A stretch of 64,000 nt of DNA from Bathymodiolus japonicus methanotrophic gill symbiont. GTDB lineage: Bacteria > Pseudomonadota > Gammaproteobacteria > Methylococcales > Methylomonadaceae. A program made the position numbers and the translations under genes. A model generated the notes under the pieces. That model did no database searches. It had not been told where the DNA came from and worked only from the letters and a program-made list of their open reading frames with translations. This document shows positions 9,153 to 23,210 of the stretch, one piece after another. How positions within the stretch are numbered: position 1 is the stretch's first letter; the number at the start of each line of letters is the position of its first letter. The stretch is from positions 212,192-276,191 of the forward strand of contig NZ_BLYC01000004.1 in assembly GCF_019721995.1 (NCBI RefSeq), given 5' to 3'.

Positions 9153-9686
9153 GTGGCCTTAGCATTAGATGGCAAAAAAGCTGTCGTAGAGGAAGTTGCT
9201 CCATATGCAGCTAAAGCGCACTCTGCTGTTGCAGCTGAATATCGCGGACTTACAGTAGCTGAATTAACTCAGTTGCGTACAGTTGCAAGAGAAACAGGCG
9301 TTTATTTACGTGTAGTAAAAAATACACTGGCTAAGCGAGCAGTTGCCGGAACTCAATTTGAATGCATGCAGGAAAAGATGGTCGGACCATTGATCCTTGC
9401 ATTTTCAATGGAAGATCCAGGCTCTGCAGGTCGTTTAATCAATGATTTTGCTAAAAGCAATAACAAGCTTATTGCCAAAATCGTGTCTATCGATGGGCAA
9501 GCTTATAATGGCTCGGAATTAGCGCGCTTGGCTAGCTTACCTACACGTGATCAAGGTATTAGCTTGATTATGGCATTGATGTTAGCTCCTGTAGAGAAGT
9601 TAGCACGTACTTTATTGGCTCTAAAAGAGCAGATGGATACGGGCGAAGCAGAGACGGGCAGCACTGCAGATGCGGTAACAGAGTAA
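9153..9686 (+). CDS. rplJ: 50S ribosomal protein L10
   Basis: L10 is the base of the L7/L12 stalk. The GTG start at 9153 follows ACGGAG and gives the conserved N-terminus MALALDGKKAVVEEV. The 177-residue product is a little longer than E. coli L10 (165) because of a C-terminal extension ending in an acidic tail. RVVKNTLAKRAV is the L10 signature. rplL follows after 42 bp. Confidence 0.96.
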   Translation: MALALDGKKAVVEEVAPYAAKAHSAVAAEYRGLTVAELTQLRTVARETGVYLRVVKNTLAKRAVAGTQFECMQEKMVGPLILAFSMEDPGSAGRLINDFAKSNNKLIAKIVSIDGQAYNGSELARLASLPTRDQGISLIMALMLAPVEKLARTLLALKEQMDTGEAETGSTADAVTE

Positions 9687-9728
9687 GCTTTATAACCAGT
9701 TTAAACCAATTATTTAGAGGAACATAGA

Positions 9729-10100
9729 ATGGCAATCTCACAAGAAGATATCTTGGAAGCAGTATCGAACATGACTGTTATGGAAATCGTTGATCTAATT
9801 TCAGCGATGGAAGAAAAATTTGGTGTATCAGCAGCAGCAGTTGCAGCAGCTCCAGCAGCTGGCGGTGACGCGGGTGCAGCAGAAGAGCAAACTGAATTTG
9901 ATGTAGTTATGGAATCTTTCGGTGCTAATAAAGTTTCTGCAATTAAAGCGGTACGCGGCATTACTGGATTAGGCTTGAAAGAAGCTAAAGCAACAGTTGA
10001 AGGCTGTCCAGTAACAGTAAAAGAAGGCGTAAGCAAAGCAGAAGCTGAAGAAGTAAAAGCGACATTAGAAGAAGCTGGTGCGACTGTCGAAATTAAATAA
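9729..10100 (+). CDS. rplL: 50S ribosomal protein L7/L12
   Basis: L7/L12 forms the flexible stalk that recruits translation factors. The 123-residue protein has an N-terminal dimerisation domain, an Ala-rich hinge (about residues 36–53) and the C-terminal factor-binding domain with [20 protein letters not shown]. The length is normal. A hairpin attenuator lies 38 bp downstream, before rpoB. Confidence 0.97.
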   Translation: MAISQEDILEAVSNMTVMEIVDLISAMEEKFGVSAAAVAAAPAAGGDAGAAEEQTEFDVVMESFGANKVSAIKAVRGITGLGLKEAKATVEGCPVTVKEGVSKAEAEEVKATLEEAGATVEIK

Positions 10101-10138
10101 TTTTGACAAAATATCATAGGCAGCAATGCCTGTAATAT

Positions 10139-10178
10139 GGGCTGGTGATTACTTAAGTAGTCGCCGGCCTTTTACTGT
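10139..10178 (+). terminator. Attenuator-type hairpin between rplL and rpoB
   Basis: GGCTGGTGATTACTT and AAGTAGTCGCCGGCC form a long nearly perfect stem, followed by TTTTACTGTTTT. In E. coli a partially efficient terminator at this same place makes rplJL transcripts more abundant than rpoBC. The same role is likely here by position. Confidence 0.75.
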
Positions 10179-10220
10179 TTTAGGAGTGCGCATGGGATAA
10201 GTTGAGCGTATTGACGCAGG

Positions 10221-10304
10221 ATTTTTGTTCGTATTCAAGGCATAGCAATTGGCGCATAGCGAGCTACGCAACAATTGCTGTAACGCAGATGACGGACAAA
10301 AAAA
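10221..10304. repeat. Long imperfect palindrome upstream of rpoB
   Basis: An approximately 84-bp palindrome with outer arms TTTTTGTTCGT/ACGGACAAAAA, middle arms AGCAATTG/CAATTGCT and inner arms GCGCATAGC/GCTACGC. It lies between the rplL attenuator and the rpoB start. It could be a dispersed REP-like repeat or a leader structure in the rpoBC transcript. No second copy was seen in this window. Confidence 0.55.
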
Positions 10305-10389
10305 GACATCAATTGTTCAAGTTATTCGATGCACGCTACTTTATGCCCCGAATTCAGAAAACTACTCACAATAAGGATAAGGAAGTAAT

Positions 10390-13300
10390 ATGGCCTATAC
10401 TTTTACTGAAAAAAAACGCCTCAGAAATAATTTTGGAAAAGCAAATGAAGTTCTAGACGTTCCTTATTTGCTGGAAACGCAAATCAAATCTTATGCAAGT
10501 TTTTTACAGACTGGCATTATTCCATCTAAAAGAAAGGATGGTGGCTTGCACGCGGCATTTTCCAGTATATTTCCAATTGTGAGTCATTCGGGTTATGCAG
10601 TTCTTGAGTATGTTAAGTATCGCTTAGGTGATCCCGTTTTTGATGTGCGCGAGTGTCAGCAACGTGGGGCAACGTATGCAGCGCCTTTACGCGTAATTGC
10701 GCGTCTTGTTATCTACGATAAAGATGCGCCTGGTAGCAAAAAGATTGTTAAGGATATCAGGGAGCAAGAAGTTTATATGGGCGAATTGCCACTAATGACA
10801 GAGAATGGAACATTTGTTATTAATGGTACAGAGCGAGTAATAGTGTCTCAGTTACACCGTAGCCCGGGTGTGTTTTTTGATCACGATAAAGGTAAGACGC
10901 ATTCATCTGGAAAGTTGTTGTTAAATGCACGAGTGATTCCCTATCGCGGATCCTGGTTAGATTTTGAATTTGATCACAAAGATTGCGTGTTCGTCAGAAT
11001 TGACCGGCGCCGTAAAATCCCGGCAACCATTTTGTTGCGTGCATTGGGATATGATAACGAAGAAATACTGAAAATTTTCTTCGATATAAATAAATTTTCT
11101 ATCAGTGCGGATAAGTTTTCTCTGGATTTAATTCCTGAAAGGCTAAAGGGTGAAATTGCTACTTTCGATATTAAATTCGATGGCAAAGTGCTGGTAGAAG
11201 AAGGACGACGTGTCACTGCCAAACATATCAGGCAGATGCAAAAACAGAAAATCAAGCAGCTAGACGTTCCCAAAGAATATTTATACGGTAATATTATAGC
11301 AAATAATATTATTGATGAGAGTACCGGTGAGTTAGTTGCAAATGTAAATGATGAACTTACCGAAGAGTTATTACACCAGTTAATATCAGCTGGTATTACA
11401 GAGATCAATACGCTATATGTCAATGACCTGGATCTTGGGTCATACATATCTTCAGCAATGCGTATGGATAGCACGACTAATCGCCTGGAAGCATTAATAG
11501 AGATTTATCGTATGATGCGTCCGGGTGAGCCGCCGACTAAAGATTCGGCGGAGAATTTATTTAAAAACTTATTCTTTACTGAAGACAGGTATGATTTATC
11601 TGCAGTAGGTCGGATGAAGTTTAACCGACGTCTAGGCATGCGAGATAATGAAGGCGATGGTACTTTAAGTAAAGAAGATATTATTAATGTCTTAAAAGAG
11701 CTGATTAATATTAGAAATGGTCATGGCAGCGTGGATGATATTGACCACCTAGGTAACCGCCGTGTTAGATCAGTCGGGGAAATGATTGAAAACCAGTTTA
11801 GAGTAGGCTTGGTTAGGGTAGAGCGGGCGGTTAGAGAGCGCCTGACGCTTGCTGATTCTGAAGGTTTGATGCCACAGGAAATTATTAATGCCAAACCAGT
11901 TTCAGCTGCCGTTAAGGAATTTTTTGGTTCCAGTCAGCTATCGCAATTTATGGATCAAAATAATCCATTATCGCAGGTTACACACAAGCGCCGCGTCTCG
12001 GCACTAGGTCCGGGTGGACTGGCTAGAGAGCGAGCAGGCTTTGAGGTGCGCGATGTACATACCACTCACTATGGGCGTGTATGTCCGATTGAAACGCCGG
12101 AGGGACCAAATATAGGTCTGATTAACTCATTAGCTGTTTATGCGCGTACCAATAGCTATGGCTTCCTGGAAACACCATATCGTAAGGTTGAAAAGGGTGT
12201 AGTGACTGACCAAGTTGATTACCTGTCCGCAATCGGTGAAGGAAACTTTGTTATTGCGCAGGCAAGTGTGGCAGTGGACAAAGATCGCAAGCTAGTTAAA
12301 GGGTTGGTGTCTTGTCGTTATAAAGATGAGTTTACATTGGTTAATTCTGCTGATGTGGAGTATATGGATGTATCAGCTAAGCAGATAGTTTCAGTTGCAG
12401 CGTCTATCGTGCCATTTCTAGAGCACGATGATGCAAATAGAGCATTGATGGGATCGAACATGCAGCGCCAGGCTGTGCCTGTGCTGAAGGCTGAAAAGCC
12501 TATCGTAGGTACAGGAATGGAGCGTACTGTTGCCAAAGATTCCGGGGTAACAGTAGTTGCTAGGCGCGGTGGAGAGGTTGTCAGCGTTGATGCAAGTAGA
12601 ATCGTGGTGCGGGTGAATGATACTGAAACAGAGTCTGCCGAGACTGGGGTAGATATTTATAATCTGATCAAATACGTACGTTCTAACCAGAATACTTGTA
12701 TTAATCAGAAGCCATTAGTCAGACCTGGTGACACAATCACCGCTGGTGATATTATGGCGGATGGCCCATCTACTGATATGGGGGAGTTGGCATTAGGACA
12801 GAATATGCTGATTGCTTTTATGCCATGGAATGGCTACAACTTCGAAGATTCGATTCTTGTATCTGAGCGCGTGGTAAAAGAAGACCGCTTTACATCAATT
12901 CATATTGAAGAAAAGACCTGTATTGCGCGTGATACCAAACATAGCCCGGAAGAAATTACCGCAGATATTCCGAATGTAAGTGAAGAGGCGCTATCTAAGC
13001 TGGATGATTCAGGGATTGTTTATGTCGGTGCTGAGGTTAAAGGTGGTGATATTCTGGTGGGTAAAGTGACACCGAAAGGTGAATCTCAACTAACCCCGGA
13101 AGAAAAGTTACTTAGAGCAATTTTCGGAGAAAAAGCGGCTGATGTGAAAGATACCTCGTTACGCGTACCCGGTAGTATTCGGGCAACAGTGATTGATGTG
13201 CAGATTTTTACCCGTGATGGCGTCGAAAAAGATAAGCGTGCGCTGGCGAATGAAGCAATGGCAATCAAGAGCTATAAGAAAGACATCAATGATCAGCTAG

Positions 13301-14460
13301 CCATTGTCGAAAAAGATATCTATCAACGTACGGCTAATGTCATTATTGGTGAAAAAGCACTTTCTGGCCCAAATAGCCTGAAATCCGCTACGGTGCTTAC
13401 CCAGGAATATCTTGATTCAATCAAGCGTTCCGAGTGGGCCAGCATCAAGATGGAAAAGGAAGAACTGAATGTGCAGCTGGAAGGGCTAGAAGCGCAGCTA
13501 GTCAAATTACGTAAAGAATTTGATGAGCGTTTTGAAGTCAAGCGCAAGAAAATCACCATGGGTGATGATCTGCCACCTGGTGTATTGAAAATGGTTAAAG
13601 TTTATTTAGCTGTTAAAAAACGTATTCAGCCGGGTGATAAGATGGCAGGACGACATGGTAATAAAGGGGTTATTTCGCGAATTAACCCAATTGAAGATAT
13701 GCCGTATCTAGCAGATGGAACGCCTATCGATATTGTCTTAAACCCATTAGGTGTGCCGTCACGAATGAACGTAGGGCAGGTGCTGGAAACGCATTTAGGC
13801 TGGGCTGCTAAAGGCCTGGGGCATAAAATTGGCAAAATGCTCGAAGTAAATTCGGCAGTCACAGAAATACGTAGCTTTTTAGATAAAATTTATAATAGTA
13901 GTGGGCAGAACGAAGATCTGGATTCATTTTCTGATGCAGAGATTCTTGAAATGGCTAGAAATCTGGTGGCAGGTGTGCCGATGGCTTCGCCTGTTTTTGA
14001 CGGTGCGAGCGAAGAAGAAATTCGCTATATGTTGTCACTGGCAGATTTACCCGAAAGTGGCCAGACAACACTTTATGATGGTTTAACCGGTGAGGCGTTT
14101 GAGCGTGATATAACCGTGGGTTATATGCACATGCTGAAGTTAAATCATTTAGTTGATGACAAAATGCATGCGCGATCAACAGGGCCATATAGCCTGGTAA
14201 CGCAACAGCCATTAGGGGGTAAAGCACAATTTGGTGGTCAGCGCTTTGGGGAAATGGAAGTATGGGCACTAGAAGCTTATGGTGCAGCGTACACCTTGCA
14301 GGAAATGTTAACGGTAAAATCTGATGATGTTACTGGGCGTACGCGCATGTATAAAAATATCGTCGATGGTAATCACCAAATGGACCCAGGTATGCCAGAG
14401 TCATTTAATGTACTGCTTAAAGAAATTCGCTCACTTGCTATTAACATCGAAGTGCAATAA
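10390..14460 (+). CDS. rpoB: DNA-directed RNA polymerase beta subunit
   Basis: RpoB forms one pincer of the polymerase and part of the active site. It is 1356 residues, slightly longer than E. coli (1342). The rifampicin-pocket region (about residues 515–545: [20 protein letters not shown], then [11 protein letters not shown]) matches the sensitive consensus. [10 protein letters not shown] and the C-terminal [15 protein letters not shown] motifs are present. The ATG follows AAGGAAGTAAT. It is separated from rpoC by 160 bp without a gene. Confidence 0.98.
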   Translation: MAYTFTEKKRLRNNFGKANEVLDVPYLLETQIKSYASFLQTGIIPSKRKDGGLHAAFSSIFPIVSHSGYAVLEYVKYRLGDPVFDVRECQQRGATYAAPLRVIARLVIYDKDAPGSKKIVKDIREQEVYMGELPLMTENGTFVINGTERVIVSQLHRSPGVFFDHDKGKTHSSGKLLLNARVIPYRGSWLDFEFDHKDCVFVRIDRRRKIPATILLRALGYDNEEILKIFFDINKFSISADKFSLDLIPERLKGEIATFDIKFDGKVLVEEGRRVTAKHIRQMQKQKIKQLDVPKEYLYGNIIANNIIDESTGELVANVNDELTEELLHQLISAGITEINTLYVNDLDLGSYISSAMRMDSTTNRLEALIEIYRMMRPGEPPTKDSAENLFKNLFFTEDRYDLSAVGRMKFNRRLGMRDNEGDGTLSKEDIINVLKELINIRNGHGSVDDIDHLGNRRVRSVGEMIENQFRVGLVRVERAVRERLTLADSEGLMPQEIINAKPVSAAVKEFFGSSQLSQFMDQNNPLSQVTHKRRVSALGPGGLARERAGFEVRDVHTTHYGRVCPIETPEGPNIGLINSLAVYARTNSYGFLETPYRKVEKGVVTDQVDYLSAIGEGNFVIAQASVAVDKDRKLVKGLVSCRYKDEFTLVNSADVEYMDVSAKQIVSVAASIVPFLEHDDANRALMGSNMQRQAVPVLKAEKPIVGTGMERTVAKDSGVTVVARRGGEVVSVDASRIVVRVNDTETESAETGVDIYNLIKYVRSNQNTCINQKPLVRPGDTITAGDIMADGPSTDMGELALGQNMLIAFMPWNGYNFEDSILVSERVVKEDRFTSIHIEEKTCIARDTKHSPEEITADIPNVSEEALSKLDDSGIVYVGAEVKGGDILVGKVTPKGESQLTPEEKLLRAIFGEKAADVKDTSLRVPGSIRATVIDVQIFTRDGVEKDKRALANEAMAIKSYKKDINDQLAIVEKDIYQRTANVIIGEKALSGPNSLKSATVLTQEYLDSIKRSEWASIKMEKEELNVQLEGLEAQLVKLRKEFDERFEVKRKKITMGDDLPPGVLKMVKVYLAVKKRIQPGDKMAGRHGNKGVISRINPIEDMPYLADGTPIDIVLNPLGVPSRMNVGQVLETHLGWAAKGLGHKIGKMLEVNSAVTEIRSFLDKIYNSSGQNEDLDSFSDAEILEMARNLVAGVPMASPVFDGASEEEIRYMLSLADLPESGQTTLYDGLTGEAFERDITVGYMHMLKLNHLVDDKMHARSTGPYSLVTQQPLGGKAQFGGQRFGEMEVWALEAYGAAYTLQEMLTVKSDDVTGRTRMYKNIVDGNHQMDPGMPESFNVLLKEIRSLAINIEVQ

Positions 14461-14620
14461 GCACTTATTGAAATAGTAACAAGTACAGCGCCGTGTTGTT
14501 TAAATGGATAATATTTTTAGTTGCTAGCAACTAAATAATCGGTTTCTAAAAAGAAAATTAGGTGCTGCACAGGCTTATGAGTTCTGGTATAGCCAGATAA
14601 CAAACAAAGGGGATAAGCTC

Positions 14621-17600
14621 TTGAAAGATTTATTAAATTTCTTAAAACGCCAAAATAGAACAGTTGATTTTGATGAAATTAGCATAGGCCTGGCATCGCC
14701 AAACCAGATTAGATCATGGTCGTATGGTGAGGTTAAGAAGCCGGAAACCATAAATTATCGTACCTTTAAACCAGAACGTGACGGCCTTTTCTGTGCAAAA
14801 ATATTTGGTCCGGTCAGCGATTATGAATGTTTATGTGGGAAGTATAAGCGCCTGAAGCACCGTGGTGTTATCTGTGAAAAATGTGGCGTAGAAGTTACTT
14901 TGTCTAAAGTGCGTCGTGAGCGTATGGGACATATCGAACTTGCTAGCCCGGTTGCGCATATCTGGTTTTTAAAATCATTGCCCTCTCGAATTGCTCTGTT
15001 ATTAGATATGACATTGCGTGAAATTGAGCGGGTTTTATATTTTGAATCATTCGTCGTGCTTGACGAGGGTTTGACCCCTTTAGAAAGAAAGAAGCTATTA
15101 ACGGATGATGAATATTTAGATGCATTTGAAGAATATGGTGATGAATTCATTGCGAAAATGGGTGCGGAAGCCATCTATGAGTTATTAAAAACCATTGATA
15201 TCAAGGCGGAAGTTGATCAATTAAGAGAGGAAATTAACAGCACCAATTCTGAAACCAAGATTAAGAAATTTTCCAAGCGCCTGAAAGTTCTTGAGTCGCT
15301 GTTAGGGTCTTCTAACCGCCCGGAATGGATGGTGATGAATGTTCTGCCTGTGTTGCCGCCTGAATTACGTCCGTTAGTACCACTGGATGGCGGTCGTTTT
15401 GCAACATCCGATCTGAACGATCTATATCGACGGGTTATTAACAGAAATAACCGCCTGCATCGTTTACTGGACTTAGGTGCGCCGGACATCATCATTCGCA
15501 ATGAAAAAAGAATGCTGCAAGAGTCGGTTGATGCCTTGCTGGATAACGGTCGTCGTGGGCGCGCGATAACTGGGACTAACCGACGACCACTGAAATCACT
15601 TGCCGATATGATTAAGGGTAAGCAGGGGCGATTTAGACAGAATCTGCTAGGTAAGCGGGTCGATTATTCAGGGCGTTCAGTTATTGTCGTTGGGCCTACG
15701 CTGAAATTACATCAGTGTGGTTTACCGAAAAAAATGGCGCTGGAATTATTCAAGCCATTTATTTTTAGTAAATTACAGTTGCGTGGTTTAGCAACTACGA
15801 TTAAGGCTGCCAAGAAACTGGTAGAAAGCAAAGGCGCCGAAGTCTGGGATATTCTGGAAGAGGTTATTCATGAGCACCCTATACTATTAAACCGTGCGCC
15901 GACATTACATAGATTAGGTATTCAGGCGTTTGAGCCAACGCTAATCGAAGGTAAGGCGATTAATCTGCATCCATTGGTCTGTAGCGCATTTAATGCCGAC
16001 TTTGATGGTGATCAGATGGCGGTACATATTCCATTGTCTATCGAAGCCCAGATTGAAGCGCGGACATTGATGATGGCAACCAATAATATTTTGTCACCTG
16101 CCAATGGTGAGCCGATTATTAATCCTTCTCAGGATGTGGTTCTAGGGCTCTACTATATAAGCCGTGAAAAACTTAAAGCTAAAGGGGATGGCTCGGCTTT
16201 CTTTAATATTAATGAAGTTAAGCGAGCGCTAGATGCAAAAACTGTTGAATTGCAGTCGAAAATTCAGGTAAGAATAACTGAAAAACTCAACAATAAAGAT
16301 GGCGAAGTTGAGGAAAAAACAACGCGTTATGAAACCACAGTTGGTCGTGTCTTAATCTGGGAAATAGCACCCGCAGGAATGCCATTTGAAATTGTAAACT
16401 GTGATATGACCAAAAAGAATATCTCACGTTTACTCGATTTCAGTTACCGTTATTTAGGAAATAAAGACACTGTCATACTTGCTGATCAGATTATGTATCT
16501 GGGCTTTAAATATGCAACTCGTTCAGGAATTTCTTTTGGTATTAATGATATGGAAATTCCAGTAGAAAAAGCTGATATTTTAAATGAAGCAGAAAAAGAA
16601 GTGATTGAAATTCAGGATCAGTATTCTTCGGGTCTGGTAACTGATGGCGAGCGCTACAATAAGGTTGTTGATATCTGGTCGCATGCCAATGAGAAAGTAG
16701 CCAAGGTAATGATGGATGCGCTGGGTACCGATGAAGTTGTGGATGATAACGGGGCGGTCTTAAAGCAGAAATCATTTAACTCAATCTTTATGATGGCTGA
16801 ATCTGGAGCGCGGGGTTCTGCGGCACAGATTAGGCAGCTTGCGGGTATGCGTGGCTTGATGGCGAAGCCGGATGGTTCAATTATTGAAACGCCAATTACC
16901 GCAAACTTCCGTGAAGGTCTAGATGTACTGCAGTACTTTATTTCTACCCATGGTGCCCGAAAAGGTCTGGCGGATACTGCTCTTAAAACGGCTAACTCTG
17001 GATATCTGACGCGTCGACTTGTCGATGTGGCACAAGATCTAGTAATTAATGGTGTAGATTGCGGGACTACGAACGGCATGGTCATGGTGCCAATTATTGA
17101 AGGTGGTGATGTTGTTGAGCCATTGGCAGAGCGAGTGCTGGGTCGAGTAGTGATTGGTGATGTACTCGCGGGATCTTCTGGCGAAGTTATCGTTTCTGAC
17201 GGCACCATGCTGGACGAGAATTATGTATCTATCCTAGAAGAGCATAGCATCGATGATGTTTTTGTTCGCTCAATTATTACTTGTGATAATAGGCATGGAG
17301 TCTGTGCGAAATGTTACGGGCGTGATCTAGGGCGTGGGCATATGGTCAATAGTGGTGAAGCAGTTGGAGTGATTGCAGCACAGTCTATTGGTGAGCCAGG
17401 CACGCAGTTAACCATGCGTACTTTTCATATTGGTGGAGCTGCATCACGACAAGTTGCGATTAGTAATGTGCAAGTGAAATCGAAAGGGGTTATTAAGTTA
17501 CATAATCTAAAAACGGTAGAAAATCGTGCCGGAAATCTAGTTGCTGTATCAAGATCAGGTGAAGTCGGGGTAATGGATGAGTATGGCCGCGAAAAAGAAA

Positions 17601-18835
17601 AGTACAAGATTCCTTATGGAGCAGAGTTAAGTTGCAAAGAAGGTAGCATGGTTGAACCTGGTGATATCGTTGTTACCTGGGATCCACACGTGCATCCTGT
17701 GGTATCTGAAGTTGCAGGGCGAGTTGAGCTAGTCGATTTTGAGCCGGGACTGTCTGTTCAGGAAGTGTCTGATGAGATTACTGGGGTAAGTTCCATTACG
17801 GTGCTGGATCCTAAGCAACGGGTGAGTGCGGGTAAAGATTTACGGCCTCTAGTTAAACTAGTGAGCGAAGATGGGGAAGATGTCATGTTGCCAAACACTG
17901 AATTAGCTGCGCAGTATGTATTGCCAGCAGGTTCAATTGTTGCGGTAAAAAATGGCGCGGAAATTCATGTGGGTGACGTGCTTGGGCGAATTCCTCAGGA
18001 GTCAAGTAAGACACGTGATATTACCGGAGGTTTGCCACGAGTTGCTGATTTATTTGAAGTAAGAAAAACCAAAGACCCGGCAATTTTAGCCGAAGCGACA
18101 GGTGCGGTAACTTTTGGTAAGGAAACTAAAGGTAAGCAGCGTATCGTTATTACCGATTCAGAAGGCGAGCAGTATGAGACCCTGGTCCCTAAATGGCGCC
18201 ATATCACAGTGTTTGAGGGTGAATTTGTCGATAAAGGTGAAACCATTGCGGAAGGTGAATTAACCCCGCATGACATTTTGCGTCTGCGTGGTGTCACAGA
18301 ACTCACTACTTATTTAGTGAAAGAGATTCAGGATGTTTATCGTCTTCAGGGGGTGAAAATTAATGACAAGCATATTGAAGCGATTATTCGCCAGATGTTG
18401 CGTAAAGTCGAAATTACTGCATCGGGTGATAGTGATTACACCAAAGGTGATCAGGTCGAAAAAGTAGTTGTTAAGGAAATTAATGACAAGCTTGAAGAAA
18501 ATGGAAAAATTCCTGCCAGCTATGATCCTGTATTGTTAGGTATAACCAAAGCTTCACTAGCAACCGAGTCATTTGTTTCGGCGGCATCATTCCAGGAAAC
18601 AACTCGAGTGTTAACTGATGCAGCGGTTCGCGGTTTGAAAGATCAGTTATATGGATTAAAAGAAAATGTAATTGTTGGGCGTTTAATTCCGGCAGGTACA
18701 GGTTTGGCATTCCATGAAGCAAGAAGAAAGCGTAAGGAAGCGCAGTTAGAAGCGATACAAACTCCGGAAGAAGTGAAGTCAATGGAAGTTGTAGATGCGG
18801 AAGAAGCATTAAAGCAAGCCTTGAATGCCGAATAA
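14621..18835 (+). CDS. rpoC: DNA-directed RNA polymerase beta' subunit
   Basis: RpoC carries the catalytic magnesium. The 1404-residue protein starts at a TTG that gives the conserved [12 protein letters not shown]-terminus, after GGGGAT. It has the first zinc site ([19 protein letters not shown], about residues 70–88), the invariant [12 protein letters not shown] (about residue 457) and the second zinc site ([11 protein letters not shown], about residue 888). The TTG start is unusual but matches homologues better than any nearby ATG. Confidence 0.98.
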   Translation: MKDLLNFLKRQNRTVDFDEISIGLASPNQIRSWSYGEVKKPETINYRTFKPERDGLFCAKIFGPVSDYECLCGKYKRLKHRGVICEKCGVEVTLSKVRRERMGHIELASPVAHIWFLKSLPSRIALLLDMTLREIERVLYFESFVVLDEGLTPLERKKLLTDDEYLDAFEEYGDEFIAKMGAEAIYELLKTIDIKAEVDQLREEINSTNSETKIKKFSKRLKVLESLLGSSNRPEWMVMNVLPVLPPELRPLVPLDGGRFATSDLNDLYRRVINRNNRLHRLLDLGAPDIIIRNEKRMLQESVDALLDNGRRGRAITGTNRRPLKSLADMIKGKQGRFRQNLLGKRVDYSGRSVIVVGPTLKLHQCGLPKKMALELFKPFIFSKLQLRGLATTIKAAKKLVESKGAEVWDILEEVIHEHPILLNRAPTLHRLGIQAFEPTLIEGKAINLHPLVCSAFNADFDGDQMAVHIPLSIEAQIEARTLMMATNNILSPANGEPIINPSQDVVLGLYYISREKLKAKGDGSAFFNINEVKRALDAKTVELQSKIQVRITEKLNNKDGEVEEKTTRYETTVGRVLIWEIAPAGMPFEIVNCDMTKKNISRLLDFSYRYLGNKDTVILADQIMYLGFKYATRSGISFGINDMEIPVEKADILNEAEKEVIEIQDQYSSGLVTDGERYNKVVDIWSHANEKVAKVMMDALGTDEVVDDNGAVLKQKSFNSIFMMAESGARGSAAQIRQLAGMRGLMAKPDGSIIETPITANFREGLDVLQYFISTHGARKGLADTALKTANSGYLTRRLVDVAQDLVINGVDCGTTNGMVMVPIIEGGDVVEPLAERVLGRVVIGDVLAGSSGEVIVSDGTMLDENYVSILEEHSIDDVFVRSIITCDNRHGVCAKCYGRDLGRGHMVNSGEAVGVIAAQSIGEPGTQLTMRTFHIGGAASRQVAISNVQVKSKGVIKLHNLKTVENRAGNLVAVSRSGEVGVMDEYGREKEKYKIPYGAELSCKEGSMVEPGDIVVTWDPHVHPVVSEVAGRVELVDFEPGLSVQEVSDEITGVSSITVLDPKQRVSAGKDLRPLVKLVSEDGEDVMLPNTELAAQYVLPAGSIVAVKNGAEIHVGDVLGRIPQESSKTRDITGGLPRVADLFEVRKTKDPAILAEATGAVTFGKETKGKQRIVITDSEGEQYETLVPKWRHITVFEGEFVDKGETIAEGELTPHDILRLRGVTELTTYLVKEIQDVYRLQGVKINDKHIEAIIRQMLRKVEITASGDSDYTKGDQVEKVVVKEINDKLEENGKIPASYDPVLLGITKASLATESFVSAASFQETTRVLTDAAVRGLKDQLYGLKENVIVGRLIPAGTGLAFHEARRKRKEAQLEAIQTPEEVKSMEVVDAEEALKQALNAE

Positions 18836-18962
18836 CAAGAAATAGTTGACTTTAAAGGAGCAGGATAATAGAATGTTCTGCTCAATAGAGTTATTGTAAA
18901 TAATTAAAGTGCATTATTGAATGCGCTAAGCAAAAATAATGCAAGACGGAGTAATTTAACTT

Positions 18963-19337
18963 ATGGCTACTATTAACCAACTGGTTCGTAAGCCGCGCAC
19001 AAGAAAAGTAGAAAAAAGTAATGTGCCAGCGCTTGAGGCTTGTCCTCAAAGACGTGGTGTTTGTACGCGTGTTTATACAACTACACCAAAAAAACCAAAT
19101 TCTGCATTACGTAAGGTAGCGCGGGTAAGGCTCACTAGCGGTGCTGAAGTGAGTAGTTATATAGGTGGTGAAGGGCACAATCTGCAAGAGCACTCGGTGG
19201 TTCTGATTCGCGGGGGAAGGGTAAAAGATTTACCCGGTGTGCGTTATCACGTAGTACGCGGAAGTCTGGATACTTCTGGCGTAGATAGTCGTAGATGTGG
19301 CCGTTCTAAGTACGGTACAAAAAAGCCTAAGGGCTAA
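18963..19337 (+). CDS. rpsL: 30S ribosomal protein S12
   Basis: S12 is at the decoding centre. It is 124 residues, the standard length. The streptomycin-relevant lysines are wild type in [12 protein letters not shown] and in [12 protein letters not shown], so no resistance substitution is visible. It is the first gene of the str operon, 127 bp after rpoC. Confidence 0.98.
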   Translation: MATINQLVRKPRTRKVEKSNVPALEACPQRRGVCTRVYTTTPKKPNSALRKVARVRLTSGAEVSSYIGGEGHNLQEHSVVLIRGGRVKDLPGVRYHVVRGSLDTSGVDSRRCGRSKYGTKKPKG

Positions 19338-19372
19338 GCAGTAAAAAATAAAATTAATTGTTGGTGATATAA

Positions 19373-19843
<471 letters not shown>

Positions 19844-19861
19844 TATTGTAGGTTTTTTGCA

Positions 19862-21955
19862 GTGGGACGTGTAACGCCGATTGAGAATTATCGGAATATA
19901 GGGATTATGGCTCATATCGATGCGGGTAAAACCACAACGACAGAGCGAATTCTATATTATACGGGTGTCTCACATAAGATCGGTGAGGTTCATGATGGCT
20001 CGGCTGTTATGGACTGGATGGAGCAGGAGCAGGAAAGAGGGATTACCATTACCTCTGCAGCAACAACCTGTTTCTGGTCAGGCATGGAGGGCGGATACGT
20101 CAAGCATCGTATCAATATTATTGATACGCCTGGTCATGTAGATTTCACCATTGAAGTTGAGCGCTCGCTGAGAGTTCTTGATGGTGCGTGTGCAGTTTTC
20201 TGTGCTGTGGGAGGTGTAGAGCCACAGTCTGAAACAGTTTGGCGGCAAGCGAATAAATATAAAGTACCCAGAGTAGTTTTCATCAATAAGATGGACCGTT
20301 CGGGTGCTGATTTTTTTAGAGTAATCGAGCAAATTACTACCCGGCTAGGGGGAGAGCCCGTAGCTATGCAGATCCCAGTGGGTTCAGAGGATGAGTTTGC
20401 TGGGGTAGTTGATTTGTTAAAAATGAAAGCCATTTATTGGCAAGATGCCAATATGGGGATGACGTTCAGTGAAGAACCGATACCTGAAGCTTTGCAGGGT
20501 GAAGCTGAAGAATGGCGTGAAAAGTTATTTGAAGCTGCGGCCGAAGCAGATGATGAGTTAATGGAAAAGTACCTTGAAGAAGGCGAGCTATCTATAGACG
20601 AGATCAAGTTGGGGCTGAGAAAGAGAACCATAGCTAGTGAGATTTCACCGGTGTTCTGTGGTTCAGCCTTTAAGAATAAGGGCGTACAGGCTTTGCTTGA
20701 TGGCGTGCTGGATTATATGCCTTCGCCACTGGATGTCAAATCGATATCGGGTGAGCTAAAGGACGGCAGTCATGCAGAAAGTCATGCATCTGATGAAGGG
20801 CCGTTTGCAGCATTGGCATTTAAAATAGCAACTGACCCTTTTGTAGGTTCGTTGACTTTTATCCGGGTTTATTCCGGGGTGCTGGCATCAGGTAGTGTTG
20901 TATACAACGTGCTGAAAGGTAAACGCGAGCGAGTTGGCAGATTGCTGCAGATGCACGCAAACAGCAGAGAGGAGATCTCTGAGGTAAGAGCGGGTGATAT
21001 TGCGGCGGCAGTGGGTTTTAAGGATGTAACGACTGGCGAAAGTCTGTGTGCAGAAAATGCACAGATCATTCTGGAAAAAATGGATTTTCCCGAGCCGGTT
21101 ATCTCTATAGCAGTTGAAGCTAGAACTAAAGCTGATCAGGATAAGATGGCTGAAGCACTGGGACGCTTAAAGAAAGAAGATCCGTCTTTTCATGTGATGA
21201 CAGATGAAGAGTCAGGGCAGGTTATTATCTCAGGGATGGGTGAGTTACATCTGGAGATTTTGGTCGACCGGATGCGCAGGGAATTCTCTGTAGCTCTGAA
21301 TGTTGGAGCACCGCAGGTTTCTTATAGAGAAACCATAAAGCAGGCGGTTCGGCAAGAAGGAAAGTTTATTCGACAGAGTGGCGGAAAAGGACAGTATGGA
21401 CATGTCATAATCAAGCTGGAACCTATGGAGTTGGGCTCTGGCTATGCTTTTATCAGCGAAGTGTCTGGTGGTACGGTTCCCAAAGAATATATACCTGCTG
21501 TTGATAAAGGAATACAGGAGCAAATGAAAAATGGTGTCCTGGCAGGGTATCCGGTAGTGGATGTTAAAGTAACCTTACTCGATGGTTCTTACCATGATGT
21601 AGACTCAAGTGAAATGGCTTTTTCCATTGCCGGGTCTATGGCTTTTCGAGATGGGTCAAAACAGGCTAAGCCAGTTTTGCTGGAGCCGGTGATGAAAGTG
21701 GAAATCGTGACTCCCGAAGAATATATGGGAGATGTGGTAGGAGATGTAAACAGGCGTAGAGGTGTGGTTCTAGGGATGGAGGATGCGTCAATAGGTAAGA
21801 CAATTAACTGCGAAGTGCCGTTAGCTGAAATGTTTGGTTATGCAACTGACCTGCGCTCGGCAACTCAAGGGCGTGCTACTTACAGTATGCAATTTGAAAA
21901 ATATAATGAGACACCTGCAAAAATTGCAGATGCAATTATACAAAAAACGTCATAA
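19862..21955 (+). CDS. fusA: Elongation factor G
   Basis: EF-G drives translocation with GTP. The 697-residue product has the G1 loop [15 protein letters not shown]2 [13 protein letters not shown]3 DTPGHVDF and G4 [10 protein letters not shown], and then the domain II–V layout with GGKGQYGHV in domain IV. The GTG start gives [18 protein letters not shown], close to the family N-terminus; no strong ribosome-binding site is visible, which suggests coupling to rpsG. Confidence 0.97.
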   Translation: MGRVTPIENYRNIGIMAHIDAGKTTTTERILYYTGVSHKIGEVHDGSAVMDWMEQEQERGITITSAATTCFWSGMEGGYVKHRINIIDTPGHVDFTIEVERSLRVLDGACAVFCAVGGVEPQSETVWRQANKYKVPRVVFINKMDRSGADFFRVIEQITTRLGGEPVAMQIPVGSEDEFAGVVDLLKMKAIYWQDANMGMTFSEEPIPEALQGEAEEWREKLFEAAAEADDELMEKYLEEGELSIDEIKLGLRKRTIASEISPVFCGSAFKNKGVQALLDGVLDYMPSPLDVKSISGELKDGSHAESHASDEGPFAALAFKIATDPFVGSLTFIRVYSGVLASGSVVYNVLKGKRERVGRLLQMHANSREEISEVRAGDIAAAVGFKDVTTGESLCAENAQIILEKMDFPEPVISIAVEARTKADQDKMAEALGRLKKEDPSFHVMTDEESGQVIISGMGELHLEILVDRMRREFSVALNVGAPQVSYRETIKQAVRQEGKFIRQSGGKGQYGHVIIKLEPMELGSGYAFISEVSGGTVPKEYIPAVDKGIQEQMKNGVLAGYPVVDVKVTLLDGSYHDVDSSEMAFSIAGSMAFRDGSKQAKPVLLEPVMKVEIVTPEEYMGDVVGDVNRRRGVVLGMEDASIGKTINCEVPLAEMFGYATDLRSATQGRATYSMQFEKYNETPAKIADAIIQKTS

Positions 21956-21984
21956 GAATTGATATTTAAAAAAGGTATGGGCTA

Positions 21985-23205
21985 ATGGCTAAAGAAAAAT
22001 TTGAACGTAATAAACCACATGTAAACGTCGGCACAATTGGCCACGTTGATCACGGTAAGACTACTCTAACTGCTGCGCTGACAAAGGTGATGGCAGAAAA
22101 GCTGGGTGGTGAAGTAAAAGCATTTGATCAGATTGATAATGCGCCAGAAGAGCGTGAGCGCGGAATTACAATTGCAACATCACACGTAGAGTATGAATCA
22201 GACACGCGTCACTACGCACACGTAGATTGCCCTGGTCACGCGGATTATGTGAAGAACATGATTACCGGTGCTGCGCAAATGGATGGTGCAATCCTGGTGT
22301 GTGGTGCAACAGACGGTCCTATGCCGCAAACAAGAGAGCATATCCTGTTATCAAGACAGGTAGGTGTTCCATATATCGTAGTGTTCCTGAACAAAGCTGA
22401 TCTACTAGCCGAAGATTGCGGTGGTGTAGGAACAGAAGAATACAACGAAATGCTAGAGCTCGTTGAAATGGAAATTCGCGAAATTCTAGACCAGTATGAA
22501 TTCCCTGGTGATGACACGCCAATTATCGTTGGCTCTGCTCTGAAGGGACTGGAAGGTGATGATAGTGAGCTAGGTACGCAGTCAATTATTAAATTAGTGG
22601 ACGCATTAGACAGCTATATTCCCGAGCCAGAAAGAGCGACGGAAGGTGCTTTTTTGATGCCGATTGAAGATGTATTCTCAATCTCGGGTCGTGGTACTGT
22701 TGTAACCGGCCGTATTGAGCGAGGCATTATCAAGGTTGGCGAAGAAATCGAAATAGTTGGTATTAAAGATACTGTTAAGACAACTTGTACAGGTGTTGAG
22801 ATGTTTCGCAAGTTGCTTGATGAAGGTCAGGCGGGCGATAACGTTGGTATCCTGTTAAGAGGAACCAAGCGTGAAGAAGTTGAGCGTGGTCAGGTACTGG
22901 CGCATGTTGGCTCAATTAATCCGCATACCAAGTTCTCTGCTGAAATCTATGTGTTGGCTAAAGATGAGGGTGGTCGTCATACGCCATTCTTTGATGGTTA
23001 CCGTCCGCAGTTCTACTTCAGAACTACAGATGTAACTGGCGCAGTTAAATTGCCCGAAGGTACGGAGATGGTAATGCCTGGTGATAACGTATCTGTAGAA
23101 GTAACCTTGATCGCGCCAATTGCGATGGAAGAAGGTTTACGTTTTGCGATCCGTGAAGGTGGTCGTACGGTTGGTGCCGGTGTTGTTGCAAAAATTATTG
23201 AGTAA
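21985..23205 (+). CDS. tuf: Elongation factor Tu, copy 2
   Basis: This is the str-operon copy of EF-Tu, 29 bp after fusA, and it also has 406 residues. It is nearly identical at DNA level to the copy at 5383–6603 across the first half. It differs at a handful of sites in the second half, such as LGTQS for LGVPS, HTKFSAE for HTRFKAE and AKIIE for AEIIE. That pattern points to recent gene conversion of the 5' part. rpsJ starts 5 bp after the stop. Confidence 0.97.
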   Translation: MAKEKFERNKPHVNVGTIGHVDHGKTTLTAALTKVMAEKLGGEVKAFDQIDNAPEERERGITIATSHVEYESDTRHYAHVDCPGHADYVKNMITGAAQMDGAILVCGATDGPMPQTREHILLSRQVGVPYIVVFLNKADLLAEDCGGVGTEEYNEMLELVEMEIREILDQYEFPGDDTPIIVGSALKGLEGDDSELGTQSIIKLVDALDSYIPEPERATEGAFLMPIEDVFSISGRGTVVTGRIERGIIKVGEEIEIVGIKDTVKTTCTGVEMFRKLLDEGQAGDNVGILLRGTKREEVERGQVLAHVGSINPHTKFSAEIYVLAKDEGGRHTPFFDGYRPQFYFRTTDVTGAVKLPEGTEMVMPGDNVSVEVTLIAPIAMEEGLRFAIREGGRTVGAGVVAKIIE

Positions 23206-23210
23206 TAGAT

